A stretch of 64,000 bases of DNA from JADHLJ01 sp038118725 (lineage in GTDB: Bacteria > Pseudomonadota > Alphaproteobacteria > Thalassobaculales > Thalassobaculaceae): assembly GCA_038118725.1 (NCBI GenBank), contig JAYOIK010000006.1:28328-92327 (forward strand), in the 5' to 3' direction. The notes under the pieces are model-generated. The model was not told where the DNA came from. It ran no database searches and worked only from the letters and a program-made list of their open reading frames with translations. This document shows positions 44,201 to 54,000 of this stretch, piece after piece (the stretch's first letter is position 1; every line of letters starts with the position of its first letter). Position numbers and translations under genes: made by a program.

Positions 44201-47200
44201 CTGTTCGGCTGGGTGATCGGACGCGAGCTGGACGCGGGAGAAGAACGCAAGTTACGCGCGGGACTGGCGGGGCATCTTCCGAGCTGGATGCTCCCTCGTC
44301 GGATTATCGGTGTCGATGCACCGCCGCTGACCCCGAACGGTAAGCTCGACAGAGGGGCCTTGAGGATTCCCGACATGTCCGGTGAGCCGGCGGTCACGGA
44401 CTCATCATCCGACAATACGCGGGGTACCCGCACGGAAACACAACTCGCGGAAATTTGGTCCAGCCTTTTGGACGGTGCCTCCGTCGGACACACGGATTCC
44501 TTCTTCTCGGCGGGGGGGCATTCGTTATTGGGCGTGGGTTTGATCAGCCGGGTGCGTGAGGCATTTGGCATCGATCTTCCGCTTCGCGCGGTGTTTGAAA
44601 CACCCGTTCTCTCGGATATGGCATCCATCATCGATGATCTCATGAAGGAGGGCGCGCCGTCGTTTGGAGCGGGGTTGGTCGCCAGGGTCCGCGCGGATGA
44701 TACGCGGCCGGTTTCGGCGAACCAGGCCCGTCTTGCCCTGATGGATCGGATCGATGGTTCTGGCGCGGCCTATACCATTCCCGTGGCCATTCTTGTCGAC
44801 GGCCCGATCGAACCGATCGCATTCGAGACGGCTCTGCGGGCGCTTCTTCTACGTCATGAGCCCCTGCGCTCGATCGTGCGGATAGATGAGAACCGTTTGG
44901 AGGCCAAGGCCCTTGGGCCGGAAGCGATTCAGCTGGCGGTGAAAGAACAAGGCCAGGTTGATCTCGCGGCGGCCCGGTCCGCTGTTGAGACTTGGGCGCG
45001 CGATGAAGCGGCGCGACCCTTTGATTTGGGCAATGAGCCGCCGCTCAGAGCTTGTTTGCTGCGGTTCGGATCCGAGCGTTCCGGCGTTGTTCTGACGGTG
45101 CACCATATCGCCGCGGACGGTCATTCCATGCCTATCCTCATGGACGAACTCTCGATGCTGTACCGGAAGGCGTCGGCGGGTTCTGTCATCGCGGATGAAG
45201 TGCCCGCCTTTAGCTATGCTGATTGGACTGATTGGGTGCTGCAGGCGCGCGAGGATCGCTCGCAAGCCGTGCAATCCGCCGTCGAGGCCCTGGACGGCGC
45301 GCCGGAGCTGTTGGAACTGCCGTTTGATCGACCACGGCCATCAAGGCGTGACCATCGCGGGGATGTCGCGCAATTCGACATCACTTCGGATCTGGAGAAG
45401 CGTATTGAGGGTTTGTCGGGTCGGCTAGGCACGACGCCTTTCGCGGTGCTCACGTCGGCTTTCGCGTTGCTCCTTGCCCGGCTTTCAGGCGTCGAGGACG
45501 TGGTGTTGGGTATCCCCGTCGCCGGTCGCGACCGCGCGGAGGTGAAAGATTTGATCGGCTTTTTCGCCGACACCGCTGTTTTGCGTGTCCGGTTGGATAA
45601 CGAGGCGGATGGCGCGGCGCTGGTTGAGCGAGTTCACGCGGATCTGGCGCGGGTATTGTCCTATCCCGTTCCGTTCGATGCGCTTGTCGAAGCCATCGAT
45701 CCGCGACGCGAGACCAGTCATGGGCCGGTGTTTCAGGCGATGATCGCGCTGAATGAAGAAGATTCGGCGCTATCCCAATTTGGAGACGCCAAGGCCGAGG
45801 CGTTGTTGGTTCATCCGGGGACCGCGAAATTTGACCTTCAACTTCAGATCATTCGACACGATGGAACCCTGCGCTGTGCTCTTGAGTATGCCAGTGATGT
45901 GTTCGATCACGAAACGGTCGTGGCGTTTTCCGTGCGTTATCTTCGTGTCTTGGATTGGCTGTCCCGTGGTGGTGTAGGGGGTGTTTCCTCTGTTCCCCTG
46001 CTTGATGTTTCGGAGCGCGATTGGCTGGTTCGCGGTGTCAACGCGACGTTTCGTGATTACGGCGAGGTTGTTCCGGTTCACCGTCGTATCGAGGCGGTCG
46101 CGGCTTCGTCTCCGGACGCGCCGGCTGTTCGTTTCGAAGGTCTTGAGGTTTCGTACGGCGATTTGAATGCGCGGGCGAACGCGTTGGCGCGTCGCTTGCT
46201 GCGGGCGGGTGTTGTTCCGGAGTCTCGTGTCGGCGTCGCGCTTGAGCGTTCGGTTGAGCTTGTGGTTGGTCTTTTGGCGGTTCTGAAGGCCGGTGGTTGT
46301 TATGTTCCGCTTGATCTGGAGCTTCCCTCGGATCGTTTGTCCTTCATGACGGCGGATGCGGATGTCGAGGTCGTGGTGACGCGGGCCGGGCTCTTGGATG
46401 TGCTTCCGGCGCATGACGGGCGGGTTGTGACGGTCGATGGTGTCGGCCGCGGGTCTCGTGGTGGTTCCGGGAACCCGGATGTGGTTATGGGGCCCGAGAA
46501 CTTGGCCTATGTGATCTACACGTCCGGGTCGACGGGTCGCCCGAAGGGGGTGATGAACGCGCATTCCGGTTTGTGGAACCGCCTGCGCTGGATGCAGGAG
46601 GCCTTTCCGATTGGTCCTGGTGACCGTGTTCTACAGAAGACGCCCTTCACGTTCGATGTTTCTGTTTGGGAGTTTTTCTGGCCGTTGATGGAAGGGGCTT
46701 GCCTGGTGGTTTCCCGCCCGGGCGGTCACCGTGACCCTGATTATCTGGCTGGTGTTCTGCGCGATGAGTCGATCACGGTGGCGCATTTCGTGCCGTCGAT
46801 GCTGCAGGCGTTCCTGGGCCATGGCGCGTCGGCGTCCTTGCTTGGGTCCTGTGGGTCGCTGCGTCAGGTGATCTGCAGCGGCGAGGCATTGTCGACGTCG
46901 CTGGCGGCGCGGTTCCGGGAGCATGCGCCGTCGGGGGCGGTTCTGCATAATCTGTATGGTCCGACGGAGGCGGCGATCGACGTATCGCATTGGGCCTGCG
47001 ACGGCGATCCGGTTGACCCCTTGCCGATTGGTCATGCGATCGCGAACACGGCGCTCTACGTGCTTGACGGGGCGCTGGAGCCGGTGCCGGTTGGCGTTGT
47101 GGGTGAGCTTTGGATTGGCGGTGTTCAGGTTTCGCGTGGATATTTGGGGCGCGCGGGCTTGACGAGCGAGAGCTTCGTGGCGGACCCGCATGGCGGTGTG

Positions 47201-50200
47201 TCGGGGGCTCGGATGTACCGCACCGGTGATCTAGCGCGTCGCATGGACAATGGGGCGCTGACCTATCTTGGTCGTATCGACGATCAGGTGAAGCTTCGAG
47301 GTTTCCGTATTGAGCTTGGCGAGGTTGAAACGGCTCTTCTTGGTCACGCGGCTATAGGCTCGGCGGCGGTGATCCTTCGCGAGGACCGGGCGGATGACGC
47401 GCGTATCGTCGGCTATGTGGTGCCGGAAGGCGGTGTCGCGCCGGCTGATCTGGACGATCATCTTCGCGGGTTGCTTCCGGATCACATGGTCCCGTCCGAT
47501 ATTGTTGTTCTGGACGCGCTTCCGGTGACGGCGAACGGCAAGCTGGACCGCGCGGCGCTGCCGACGCCTTCGGGAGTGGGCGCCGGCGCCGGCGGTCAGG
47601 CGCGAGGCCCCGAGGAAGAGGTTGCTTGCGCGGTGTTCGCGGGCGTACTGGGCCGCGAGGAGGTGGGGGCCGAGGATAACTTCTTCGCCCTGGGCGGACA
47701 CTCGCTCCTGGCGGTGCAAGCCGTCGGAAGACTACGAACCGCACTCGATGTCGAATTGCCCGCCAACGCGGTCTTTGAAAATCCCACCCCCCGACAAATC
47801 GCCGAGATTGTGCGTTCCGGGCGTGGACAGGTTCGTTCCTCGATCAACCGCCGCGCCGAGGATGCGACGGTTCTACCGTCGCTTGGGCAACGGCAGTTGT
47901 GGTTCCTGTGTGGGCTGGAGGGCAGTGAAGCGTACAACGTGCCGGACGGGTTCATCGTGGACGGGCCGCTGGATTTGGAGGCGTTGACGGCCGCGGTATC
48001 GGATGTAATGGCGCTTCACGAAGCGCTGAGGGCGGTATTGCATGAACGGGACGGTGAGCCAGTTGTCGAAGTGCTTGAGCCCGTGCGCGTTGAAATCAGT
48101 CTCGATCACCTGAAATCCAGCGACTCCGACGAACTTGCCACATGGTTTAAAAGTCAAGCGCTCCGGCCTTTCAACATCGAGAGTGAGGTGCCTATTCGCG
48201 TTTCCGCCGCGTCTATTCCAAACGGCCGGCACGCGATTGCGCTTGTCATGCATCATTCCGCGACGGATGGGGCCTCCGCGCCGATCCTATACAAGGACCT
48301 TTCACAAGCGTATCGCGAGCGCCGTCAAGGTAGAGCGTTACGCCGTGATGAACCGGCGGTGCGTTACTATGATTGGGCGATGTGGCAACGCGAGTGGGCG
48401 GCATCCGGCCTGATGGACGCAGCGGTTGAACGGGCGAAAATCCGGTTGGCGAATCCCCCCGAAGGATTGGCGTTGCCGGAGGACTTCCCGCGGGTAGATT
48501 CGAATGCATTCGAAGGTGCCATGCTTCGGATTTCTATTCCGATCGAACTTAGTGCTTCGTTGCGCCAACGCGCGCGTGAAGCGGGTGCCACTTTGTTCAT
48601 GGTGCTGACGGCGGGGCTCGGCGCGTTCCTGGGTCGGCTCGGCAATCAAGACGATATAATCGTCGGCGCCCCGGTCTCGGGTCGGGCCAGAGCGGAAACC
48701 GATGGTCTCGTCGGTTTCCTGGTCAATACCGTTGCTTTGCGTTTGCGCCCGGCCAACATCATGACATTGGCCGATATGTTGGATGCGACCCGACAACAGG
48801 TTCTCGACGCCTTTTCCGATAGCGACCTTCCCCTTGATAGAATCGTTCAAGCACTGGCCCCAAAGCGGACCCAGTCCCGCACGCCGTTGTTCCGCGTGAT
48901 GATTGCGTTGCAACCAGCAGACAGGATGAGTCTCGAACTCGACGGCGCGTCCGTCCTCCCGGTCAATATTGATGCGGTCAGCGCGCGCTATGATCTGACC
49001 TTCGCGTTCGACGATGACGGGCATGGCTTGGATCTGGTGTTGCACTACGCGGCGGACTTGTTCAGCGAAGAGACCGGACACATGCTCGCGGACGGGTTGA
49101 TCAATGTGCTGCGTTCCGTATCGGATAACCCGAACCGGCGTATTGAAGATATTGATCTGCCGCTCCAGGATCCCGTGCGCGGTGAGGTGTCGGGATCAGG
49201 TAGCTTTGATGAGCGGACCCGGCAAGATGAAGACCTGTTGACGCTTTTCCAGCGAGGCCTGGCGACGGGACCGGATCGTCCGGCGCTGGAAGATAGTGAT
49301 GGGACGGTGACGACGTATCGCTCGCTCGATCAGCAAAGCGATCGCGTCGCCGCAGGGTTGAAACGGGCGGGTATCGGTTGTGGAGACCTGGTGGCCCTGG
49401 CGATGGAACGAAACCCAGGCCTCGTTACGGCGATGCTTTCGGTTCTGAAACGCGGTGGCGCCTATGTCGTGATCGAGGCCGATCAGGCGACCGGGCGTGC
49501 GTCGATGATGATCGAGGATGCCGAAGCGAGAGCGATCATCCATGACAATCCGCTTCCCAAGTGTCTCTCCGGTCCAGTGACCAACGCGAAGATGCTTTCA
49601 TTGGATAATTTGTTGGAGGTGGAGGACGTCGACGCAATTTCGGTGAAGCGTGGCGGCGACGACATCTGTTCCGTCAACTTCGTCTCCAGCGCGCGGGGGC
49701 GGCCAAAAGGCGTGATGGTATCCGACCGAACTATTCAGCGTATGCCCGGCGGGGGTGATTTCGCAGACATAGAATTCAAGGGGCGCGTGGCGAGGGTCGA
49801 TATCGGTGAACTCGACATAGGTGACCGGGAAATCTGGGGAACGCTTTTGAATGGCGGCTGCTTGGTGTTTCTGAAACCCCATGCCGGCCTTGCTCCGGAC
49901 GTACTTGCCGAAACTATGTTGACGAAGAGAATCGACACGCTCTTCCTAACGACCGTCGCGTTCACCGCCGCGGTCGAGGCGCATGCCGATGTTTTCAGTG
50001 GCGTGCGGCAGGTCTTGTTCGCCGGAGACGTCACGGATGTTGAAACCGCGCGCCATGCGGCCGCGCGCTGGCCAGTGGTGCGGTTCACCCAATTGTTTGG
50101 TCAATCCGAGACAGGTGGCTTGGCCAGCTATCGCAAAGTTGATAACTCGATCCTCGCGGCGAAGACATTGCCGATTGGCCATCCTGTTCGCGGATCATCG

Positions 50201-51091
50201 CTTTACATTCTTGACGAAGCTCTTAATCCAGTTCCGCGAGGAATGCCTGGCCGGCTGTACATTGGCGGAGATCTCGCGATTGGGTATATCCGAGATCCGG
50301 CGTTGACGGCCGAAGCGTTTCTGGCCGACCCGTTTTCGAGTGTTCCAGGCGCCCGGATGTTCCGCACCGGTGATCAGGTTCGCGGACGCCATGATGGCGG
50401 GTTGGAATATATCCGGCGGCTGGATCGACGGATCACTCTGAATGGTTACCGGTTCGAGCCTGGCGAGATAGAGGCCGCGATCCGATCCAACCTCCCCGGC
50501 GTTGGCGATGTGTTCGTGGCCGCGTGGCATGTGGACGCCGAGGGTCAAGGTGATGTGGTGCTCCGCGCATGGGGCGTGAACCTTCCCACTGGAGAAGATC
50601 ATGAGCCGAGCCAGCGATCGGCGTTGAGTGACATCCTCCCTCCTTGGATGGTGCCGGATCATTTCATTTCACTGCATGCCATGCCGGTTCTCGACGACGG
50701 GACGGTTGATCAACAGTCGCTGCCATTGCCCATTTTGGACGACGAGGTAGAGCCTCTTGGCAAGGTGATGGAAACCGATACGGAACGATCGCTCGCCGAG
50801 ATCTGGTCGGGTTTGCTGAACGGCGCGCCCGTGGATGCCGGGGATACATTCTTCGAGGTCGGTGGGCATTCGCTCCTGGGTGTTAAATTGGCCGCGAAAG
50901 TTCGCCAGACCTTCGGGGTGGCGTTGGAACTCCGATCGATCTTTGAACACCCCGAGTTGAAGGCCATGGGCCGGATCATTGATGAGGCTCGGGAGAATGC
51001 CGCTACAGGTGGTGTCGTAGTCGGGGAAGAACCGATCATCAAGCGCCGGGCGCGGCGCGGCGCGACCGGCGGTGGCCGGAGGCCTCAATGA
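38291..51091 (+). CDS. Nonribosomal peptide synthetase, four C-A-T modules
   Basis: A 4266-residue synthetase; GTG start seven bases after CGGAGG. Module 1: C (HHINMDA at 157), A (code DVWHISLID plus Lys974, Ser), T (Ser1028). Module 2: C (HHIGADA at 1210), A (DAYFIGGTF plus Lys2018, Val-like), T (Ser2078). Module 3: C (HHIAADG at 2271), A (same as module 1, Ser), T (Ser3138). Module 4: C (HHSATDG at 3321), a degenerate A domain (FVSSARGRPKG at 3797; A10 Lys replaced by Thr4138; GQSE for GPTE), and an intact T (Ser4194). No epimerase or methyltransferase domain is visible. The N-terminal C domain suggests acyl-initiated synthesis. The stop overlaps the next NRPS ATG (ATGA). Codes were aligned by eye to GrsA. 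Confidence 0.96.
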   Translation: MTIVEEMPAKNLAAPQYSEKTHTPERLSTAQREIWREHALFPDGAVHTIGARTDIQGPFSPEVLERSLAWAWDRHDALRLTPQMGGVGDEPLQIEACKPIRFLTHHDVEDATDPIAAADELADTLGRQVIPLNGGPTFRFHLIRVAKERHVWVMCYHHINMDAWANGILVRDVAEAYRAFVKDVQPDMPPAPSYRDQISADEKFATSVRAERNLDYWLNLHATSPDRVTEAVTGVLEGEAPPATFLHRLSVDHEMLARLRKTAAEHGAPPARLFIAACLITFHLHSRARDIVFGMPVLNRPTARDKATFGLCSLATAPRLAIDAGDDLGTVLSRLDLAMRGAMRHYRSPMSEVGRRLGLINRRVSQLFDINISYERVDYGEIDFGPAVGSVPRVLLNGVARTPVEMFVREYGDTERVEVDLDLSMGAFDQDESAKVSVRYLRVLDWLSRGGVGGVSSVPLLDVSERDWLVRGVNATFRDYGEVVPVHRRIEAVAASSPDAPAVRFEGLEVSYGDLNARANALARRLLRAGVVPESRVGVALERSVELVVGLLAVLKAGGCYVPLDLELPSDRLSFMTADADVEVVVTRAGLLDVLPAHDGRVVTVDGVGRGSRGGSGNPDVVMGPENLAYVIYTSGSTGRPKGVMNAHSGLWNRLRWMQEAFPIGPGDRVLQKTPFTFDVSVWEFFWPLMEGACLVVSRPGGHRDPDYLAGVLRDESITVAHFVPSMLQAFLGHGASASLLGSCGSLRQVICSGEALSTSLAARFREHAPSGAVLHNLYGPTEAAIDVSHWACDGDPVDPLPIGHAIANTALYVLDGALEPVPVGVVGELWIGGVQVSRGYLGRAGLTSESFVADPHGGVSGARMYRTGDLARRMDNGALTYLGRIDDQVKLRGFRIELGEVETALLGHAAIGSAAVILREDRADDARIVGYVVPEGGVAPADLDDHLRGLLPDHMVPSDIVVLDALPVTANGKLDRAALPTPSGVGAGAGGQARGPEEEVACAVFAGVLGREEVGAEDNFFALGGHSLLAVQAVGRLRTALDVELPANAVLAAPTPREIAARIRGARRIERLAVPERGFDVPRLATAAETRLWFLQRRDPEDTSYNMTGVTDLDDGVDLEALGRALAAVRRRHQTLHSLFELRGDAVWVTPDPGLARPSLVEGPLSEKAATAIARDMAATPFDLATEPASRARLLRLDDGRARLVLGFHHIGADARSVSVFGRDLDAAYAMAVADITLDVEALKARLPEPAADPLRAEALGAAGIDVEAALERWRIKLDGAPAGLDLPREGGTPVRGVIETRLHVDSALRHRLSRLAVSGRATVFMVLHAALAGVLSRVSGQSDITIGTPVDLRGEPDLADTVGMLLNSVPLRLRIDPSSCGDALVEMSRETVLAALADASVPLERIVAVADPDRQNTRAPLFQVLLTNHAPHLSDLSLGGMALGTQVVPQTEAKMDLVVLCADNGVEIDVTIESAAGLFDEAGAQRFAAMLGRGLAAIVDHPDMPIGMIPLLDDEAILAETRSQDAADTRRAPDGAVPDRFRAVALKHPLEIAIEDVDGRVIEYRTLDDLTDRIAGALVARGVRHGDRVGLRMARGLDQIAGMLGVLKAGAAYVPLDPEQPGTRLDEMTEDAGIQVVVTDGEGPSTKTGAVSFSTLARSAAAAPKVMVSGADSAYVMFTSGSTGRPKGIVIPHRAVLRLAIDPGFAEFHPGKRVAQVATTAFDAATYEIWCALLNGATTVIIDRAATYEPEALAAAFSAAAVRSTFLTASVFNRTARAETDAFSHLDEVIFGGEAADAVAVRAAVARWPEVRFINGYGPTETTTFAACHPVDAMALEDVTVPIGRPIRATALYVLDDSLTPVPRGSSGELFIGGDGLADGYVGDPMRTASCFVADPFSEIPGARMYRTGDLVRRDSRGAIVYLGRIDRQIKLRGFRIEPGEIEAKLSALLGDKSEVVVDARATEDDRALFGWVIGRELDAGEERKLRAGLAGHLPSWMLPRRIIGVDAPPLTPNGKLDRGALRIPDMSGEPAVTDSSSDNTRGTRTETQLAEIWSSLLDGASVGHTDSFFSAGGHSLLGVGLISRVREAFGIDLPLRAVFETPVLSDMASIIDDLMKEGAPSFGAGLVARVRADDTRPVSANQARLALMDRIDGSGAAYTIPVAILVDGPIEPIAFETALRALLLRHEPLRSIVRIDENRLEAKALGPEAIQLAVKEQGQVDLAAARSAVETWARDEAARPFDLGNEPPLRACLLRFGSERSGVVLTVHHIAADGHSMPILMDELSMLYRKASAGSVIADEVPAFSYADWTDWVLQAREDRSQAVQSAVEALDGAPELLELPFDRPRPSRRDHRGDVAQFDITSDLEKRIEGLSGRLGTTPFAVLTSAFALLLARLSGVEDVVLGIPVAGRDRAEVKDLIGFFADTAVLRVRLDNEADGAALVERVHADLARVLSYPVPFDALVEAIDPRRETSHGPVFQAMIALNEEDSALSQFGDAKAEALLVHPGTAKFDLQLQIIRHDGTLRCALEYASDVFDHETVVAFSVRYLRVLDWLSRGGVGGVSSVPLLDVSERDWLVRGVNATFRDYGEVVPVHRRIEAVAASSPDAPAVRFEGLEVSYGDLNARANALARRLLRAGVVPESRVGVALERSVELVVGLLAVLKAGGCYVPLDLELPSDRLSFMTADADVEVVVTRAGLLDVLPAHDGRVVTVDGVGRGSRGGSGNPDVVMGPENLAYVIYTSGSTGRPKGVMNAHSGLWNRLRWMQEAFPIGPGDRVLQKTPFTFDVSVWEFFWPLMEGACLVVSRPGGHRDPDYLAGVLRDESITVAHFVPSMLQAFLGHGASASLLGSCGSLRQVICSGEALSTSLAARFREHAPSGAVLHNLYGPTEAAIDVSHWACDGDPVDPLPIGHAIANTALYVLDGALEPVPVGVVGELWIGGVQVSRGYLGRAGLTSESFVADPHGGVSGARMYRTGDLARRMDNGALTYLGRIDDQVKLRGFRIELGEVETALLGHAAIGSAAVILREDRADDARIVGYVVPEGGVAPADLDDHLRGLLPDHMVPSDIVVLDALPVTANGKLDRAALPTPSGVGAGAGGQARGPEEEVACAVFAGVLGREEVGAEDNFFALGGHSLLAVQAVGRLRTALDVELPANAVFENPTPRQIAEIVRSGRGQVRSSINRRAEDATVLPSLGQRQLWFLCGLEGSEAYNVPDGFIVDGPLDLEALTAAVSDVMALHEALRAVLHERDGEPVVEVLEPVRVEISLDHLKSSDSDELATWFKSQALRPFNIESEVPIRVSAASIPNGRHAIALVMHHSATDGASAPILYKDLSQAYRERRQGRALRRDEPAVRYYDWAMWQREWAASGLMDAAVERAKIRLANPPEGLALPEDFPRVDSNAFEGAMLRISIPIELSASLRQRAREAGATLFMVLTAGLGAFLGRLGNQDDIIVGAPVSGRARAETDGLVGFLVNTVALRLRPANIMTLADMLDATRQQVLDAFSDSDLPLDRIVQALAPKRTQSRTPLFRVMIALQPADRMSLELDGASVLPVNIDAVSARYDLTFAFDDDGHGLDLVLHYAADLFSEETGHMLADGLINVLRSVSDNPNRRIEDIDLPLQDPVRGEVSGSGSFDERTRQDEDLLTLFQRGLATGPDRPALEDSDGTVTTYRSLDQQSDRVAAGLKRAGIGCGDLVALAMERNPGLVTAMLSVLKRGGAYVVIEADQATGRASMMIEDAEARAIIHDNPLPKCLSGPVTNAKMLSLDNLLEVEDVDAISVKRGGDDICSVNFVSSARGRPKGVMVSDRTIQRMPGGGDFADIEFKGRVARVDIGELDIGDREIWGTLLNGGCLVFLKPHAGLAPDVLAETMLTKRIDTLFLTTVAFTAAVEAHADVFSGVRQVLFAGDVTDVETARHAAARWPVVRFTQLFGQSETGGLASYRKVDNSILAAKTLPIGHPVRGSSLYILDEALNPVPRGMPGRLYIGGDLAIGYIRDPALTAEAFLADPFSSVPGARMFRTGDQVRGRHDGGLEYIRRLDRRITLNGYRFEPGEIEAAIRSNLPGVGDVFVAAWHVDAEGQGDVVLRAWGVNLPTGEDHEPSQRSALSDILPPWMVPDHFISLHAMPVLDDGTVDQQSLPLPILDDEVEPLGKVMETDTERSLAEIWSGLLNGAPVDAGDTFFEVGGHSLLGVKLAAKVRQTFGVALELRSIFEHPELKAMGRIIDEARENAATGGVVVGEEPIIKRRARRGATGGGRRPQ
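39597..41442 (+). repeat. A1-T1 segment, copy 1 of a 1,846-bp duplication
   Basis: This stretch runs from the end of the C1-A1 linker through A1 to just past helix 3 of the T1 domain. It appears identical at base level to 45927-47772, with an offset of 6,330 bases (2,110 codons, in frame). Translations on all shared frames are the same, and sequence lines I compared match base for base. Divergence is abrupt at both ends. Confidence 0.93.
45927..47772 (+). repeat. A3-T3 segment, copy 2 of the 1,846-bp duplication
   Basis: It covers A3 and most of T3 in the third module. Flanking C3 and C4 domains are clearly different from C1 and C2, so only the A-T unit is shared. Third positions are richer in T (GTT, GGT, CGT, CTT) than in the adjoining modules, pointing to a separate origin of this cassette before it was copied. 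Confidence 0.93.
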
Positions 51092-54000
51092 GCCCGGACA
51101 GCGACCCCGCGCAAAGCTTGTATGTGGACGAACCCGACCTACCACTGTCCACGATGCAAGCCGGCATTCTGACGGAACATTCCCTTGACCCCGATGCCGC
51201 GCGTTACAATGTTCCGCTCGCGTTCGAGATCACCGGACCGCTAGATGGTGACGCGCTGGCCCGCGCGATAGACGGCCTTGTCGACAGGAACGAGATTCTG
51301 CGGACGATCTACCGGGATGGCGAGGAAGGGCCGATCCAAGCTATCGCGCCAAACATTCCTTCCGTGTTACGTCGACCAAGTAAAGTTGAAGCCGCGACTT
51401 TTCACGATCGATGTCGCCGTGAAAGCGGGCGACCCTTCGACCTCTCCCGTGAGCCGCCGGTTCGGGCGGTGCTGTTTCAGGCGACTCCCGCGCATCATGC
51501 GCTTTGCATGGTGTTTCACCATATCGCCGTCGATGGGTGGTCGATCCGGTTGATCCTTGACGCGTTATCGAACCTTTACGATGCCGAGATGAACGGGACG
51601 GACTCCGGGATAGCGGAGCCGGATCTGCAATACGCCGACTGGGCCGGACATCAACATGATCATGTGACGCAAGGTAAACATGATGCTGGACGAGACCACG
51701 TTCTTAAACGCTTTAATGGGGTGGACCTGAATCTTGATTGGCCATCGCGCGGCCCCCGGTCCGGCGCGGCGATGTATCCGTTCACCTTGGATATGGATCT
51801 CGTCGAGAGAATAGAAAGCTTGGCACGCCAGGCCGGCACCACGAGTTACTCCGTCCTGGCCGGCGCATTTTCGATGTTGGTCTCCAAACTTTCGGGGGAA
51901 AAGTTATTCCTGTTTGGGACTCCGGTGGTGTTGCGTGACAGACCGGAGGTTCAAGAAATCGTCGGTTGTTTTGTCAACACGGTTCCGGTCCGGGTCGCGG
52001 TCGATCCCGTCCTGTCGGTGGAGCAATATCTGGGATCGGTGTCGCGGGCCGTGATTGACGCCCTGGACGCGCGGGAAGTTCCATTCGATATGATCGCGCG
52101 CCGGCTAGCTAGGGATGGACGGTCCGGCCCCATCTTGCGGGCCTTCTTCAATTTCGATGATGCCCCCGTGCCGCTGCCTAATTTGCATGACTGTTCCGTC
52201 AGCATCTTGGATTGTGACCGGGGGACGGCCAAATTTGACCTGATGCTCTCAATGTTGCGTGTCGATGGCCAGATCCGGGCTGCTTTCGATGTCGCGACCG
52301 ACGTGTTTCCGACATCAGAGATCGCGCAATTCGAGGAACTCTACCGGCGTGTGTTGGCCGGCATGGTCGCTACGCCGGAGGAAAACCTGGGTTCGATTGG
52401 CTTGTTACGGGACCATGAAACCGCCGCGATCGTGGAACTGGGACAGGGCGAGACGCGGTCGATCGATGAAGCGGCGCTGCATGGGCGTGTTCTGGCGCTG
52501 GCCAATCGCATTCCAGGGGCGCCGGCGGTGCGAGCGCCGGACGGGGATCTGGATTTTAACGGTTTACGGGAAAATGCCTCGAGCCTTGCCGAACTTTTGA
52601 ACGAGAATGGGATTGGGCGGGGCGACCGAGTAGTGGTATTGCGCCGCCGGGGTGTCGGGCTTCCTGTTTCCATGCTGGCGTCGATGGTGGCGGGTGCCGG
52701 ATATGTACCGATTGAACCGTCCCTGCCGGATGCGCGGTTGGAGGACATCCTTCGCGATGCCGCGCCAGGAGGCATTGTCTGCGACGAGGTTGACGTTGGC
52801 CGGGTGCTCTCACTTGCCGGAAACAATGTCGCGGTGATCGCGGGGCGGGCGCTTCAAACGCGAGTCGCTCGGCGGGTCGATGCGCCTGTTCGAGGCGGCG
52901 AGGCCGGGCCCGACGATCTAGCCTACATGATCTACACATCCGGTTCGACGGGGCGCCCAAAAGGCGTGATGGTCCCTCATCGAGGGGTGATCAACTATCT
53001 CGATTGGTCGCTCCAAACCTATGGCGTCGACATTGGAGAAGGAACCGGAGTTGTCACATCAAGTGCCTTTGACGCGACGGTCTTGTCTTTCTGGGCACCA
53101 TTGTTAGCCGGCAAACCATTGGATTTATTGCCGGAGGACGCCCCTATCGAGACGTTATCCGAACGCCTTTCAGGCGCGTGCGGATATGGGTTCGTCAAGA
53201 TGACGCCGGCTCATCTGGACCTCCTGGCCGAACTCTCGCCGATTGAAACCCAATCCCAAGGCGCCGGAGTTTTCGTAGTTGGCGGGGAGGCGCTAACCGG
53301 CGGGTCGGTCGCGCCTTGGCGCCGCGCCGCGCCGTGCATTCGGATATTCAATGAATATGGGCCAACGGAAACCGTCGTTGGTTGTTGCGTGCATGAAGTA
53401 AGCGACGAGGTTGCCGATGATGCATCGGTGCCCATTGGGAGGCCGATCGCGAACACCAATCTCTATGTTCTGGACAATGATCTGAATTTGGTGCCTCGGG
53501 GTGTCGCGGGGGAACTTCATATCGGCGGTGCGGGCGTTGCCTGGGGTTACTGGCGGCGCGCGGCATTAACCTCGGAACGTTTTCTCGCGGATCCCTTTTC
53601 GACGTCCCAAGGCGCGCGGATGTATCGGACCGGCGATCTCGTCCTGATGCGCGATGATGGCGTGTTTGATTATCTTGGCCGTGTGGACGATCAGGTGAAA
53701 ATCCGGGGCTATCGGATCGAACCTGGAGAAATCGAGACGGCGCTGAGAGCGGTCGACGGCGTGCGTGCCGCGGCCGTGATCGCGACGGGCGACGGTCCCG
53801 AGCGACGCCTGATCGGTTATGTCGTGGGAGGAGTGAACGAGACGGACTTAAAATCGGAACTCGCCACGATCTTGCCGTCCTACATGGTGCCGGACCGGCT
53901 TATCGGTCTCGAGGCTCTGCCCCTGACGAGCAACGACAAGATCGACAGGCGTCGTCTCGCGGCGCTGAAGGTTCCAGACGTTCAAGTGGCGCCCGTGGTG

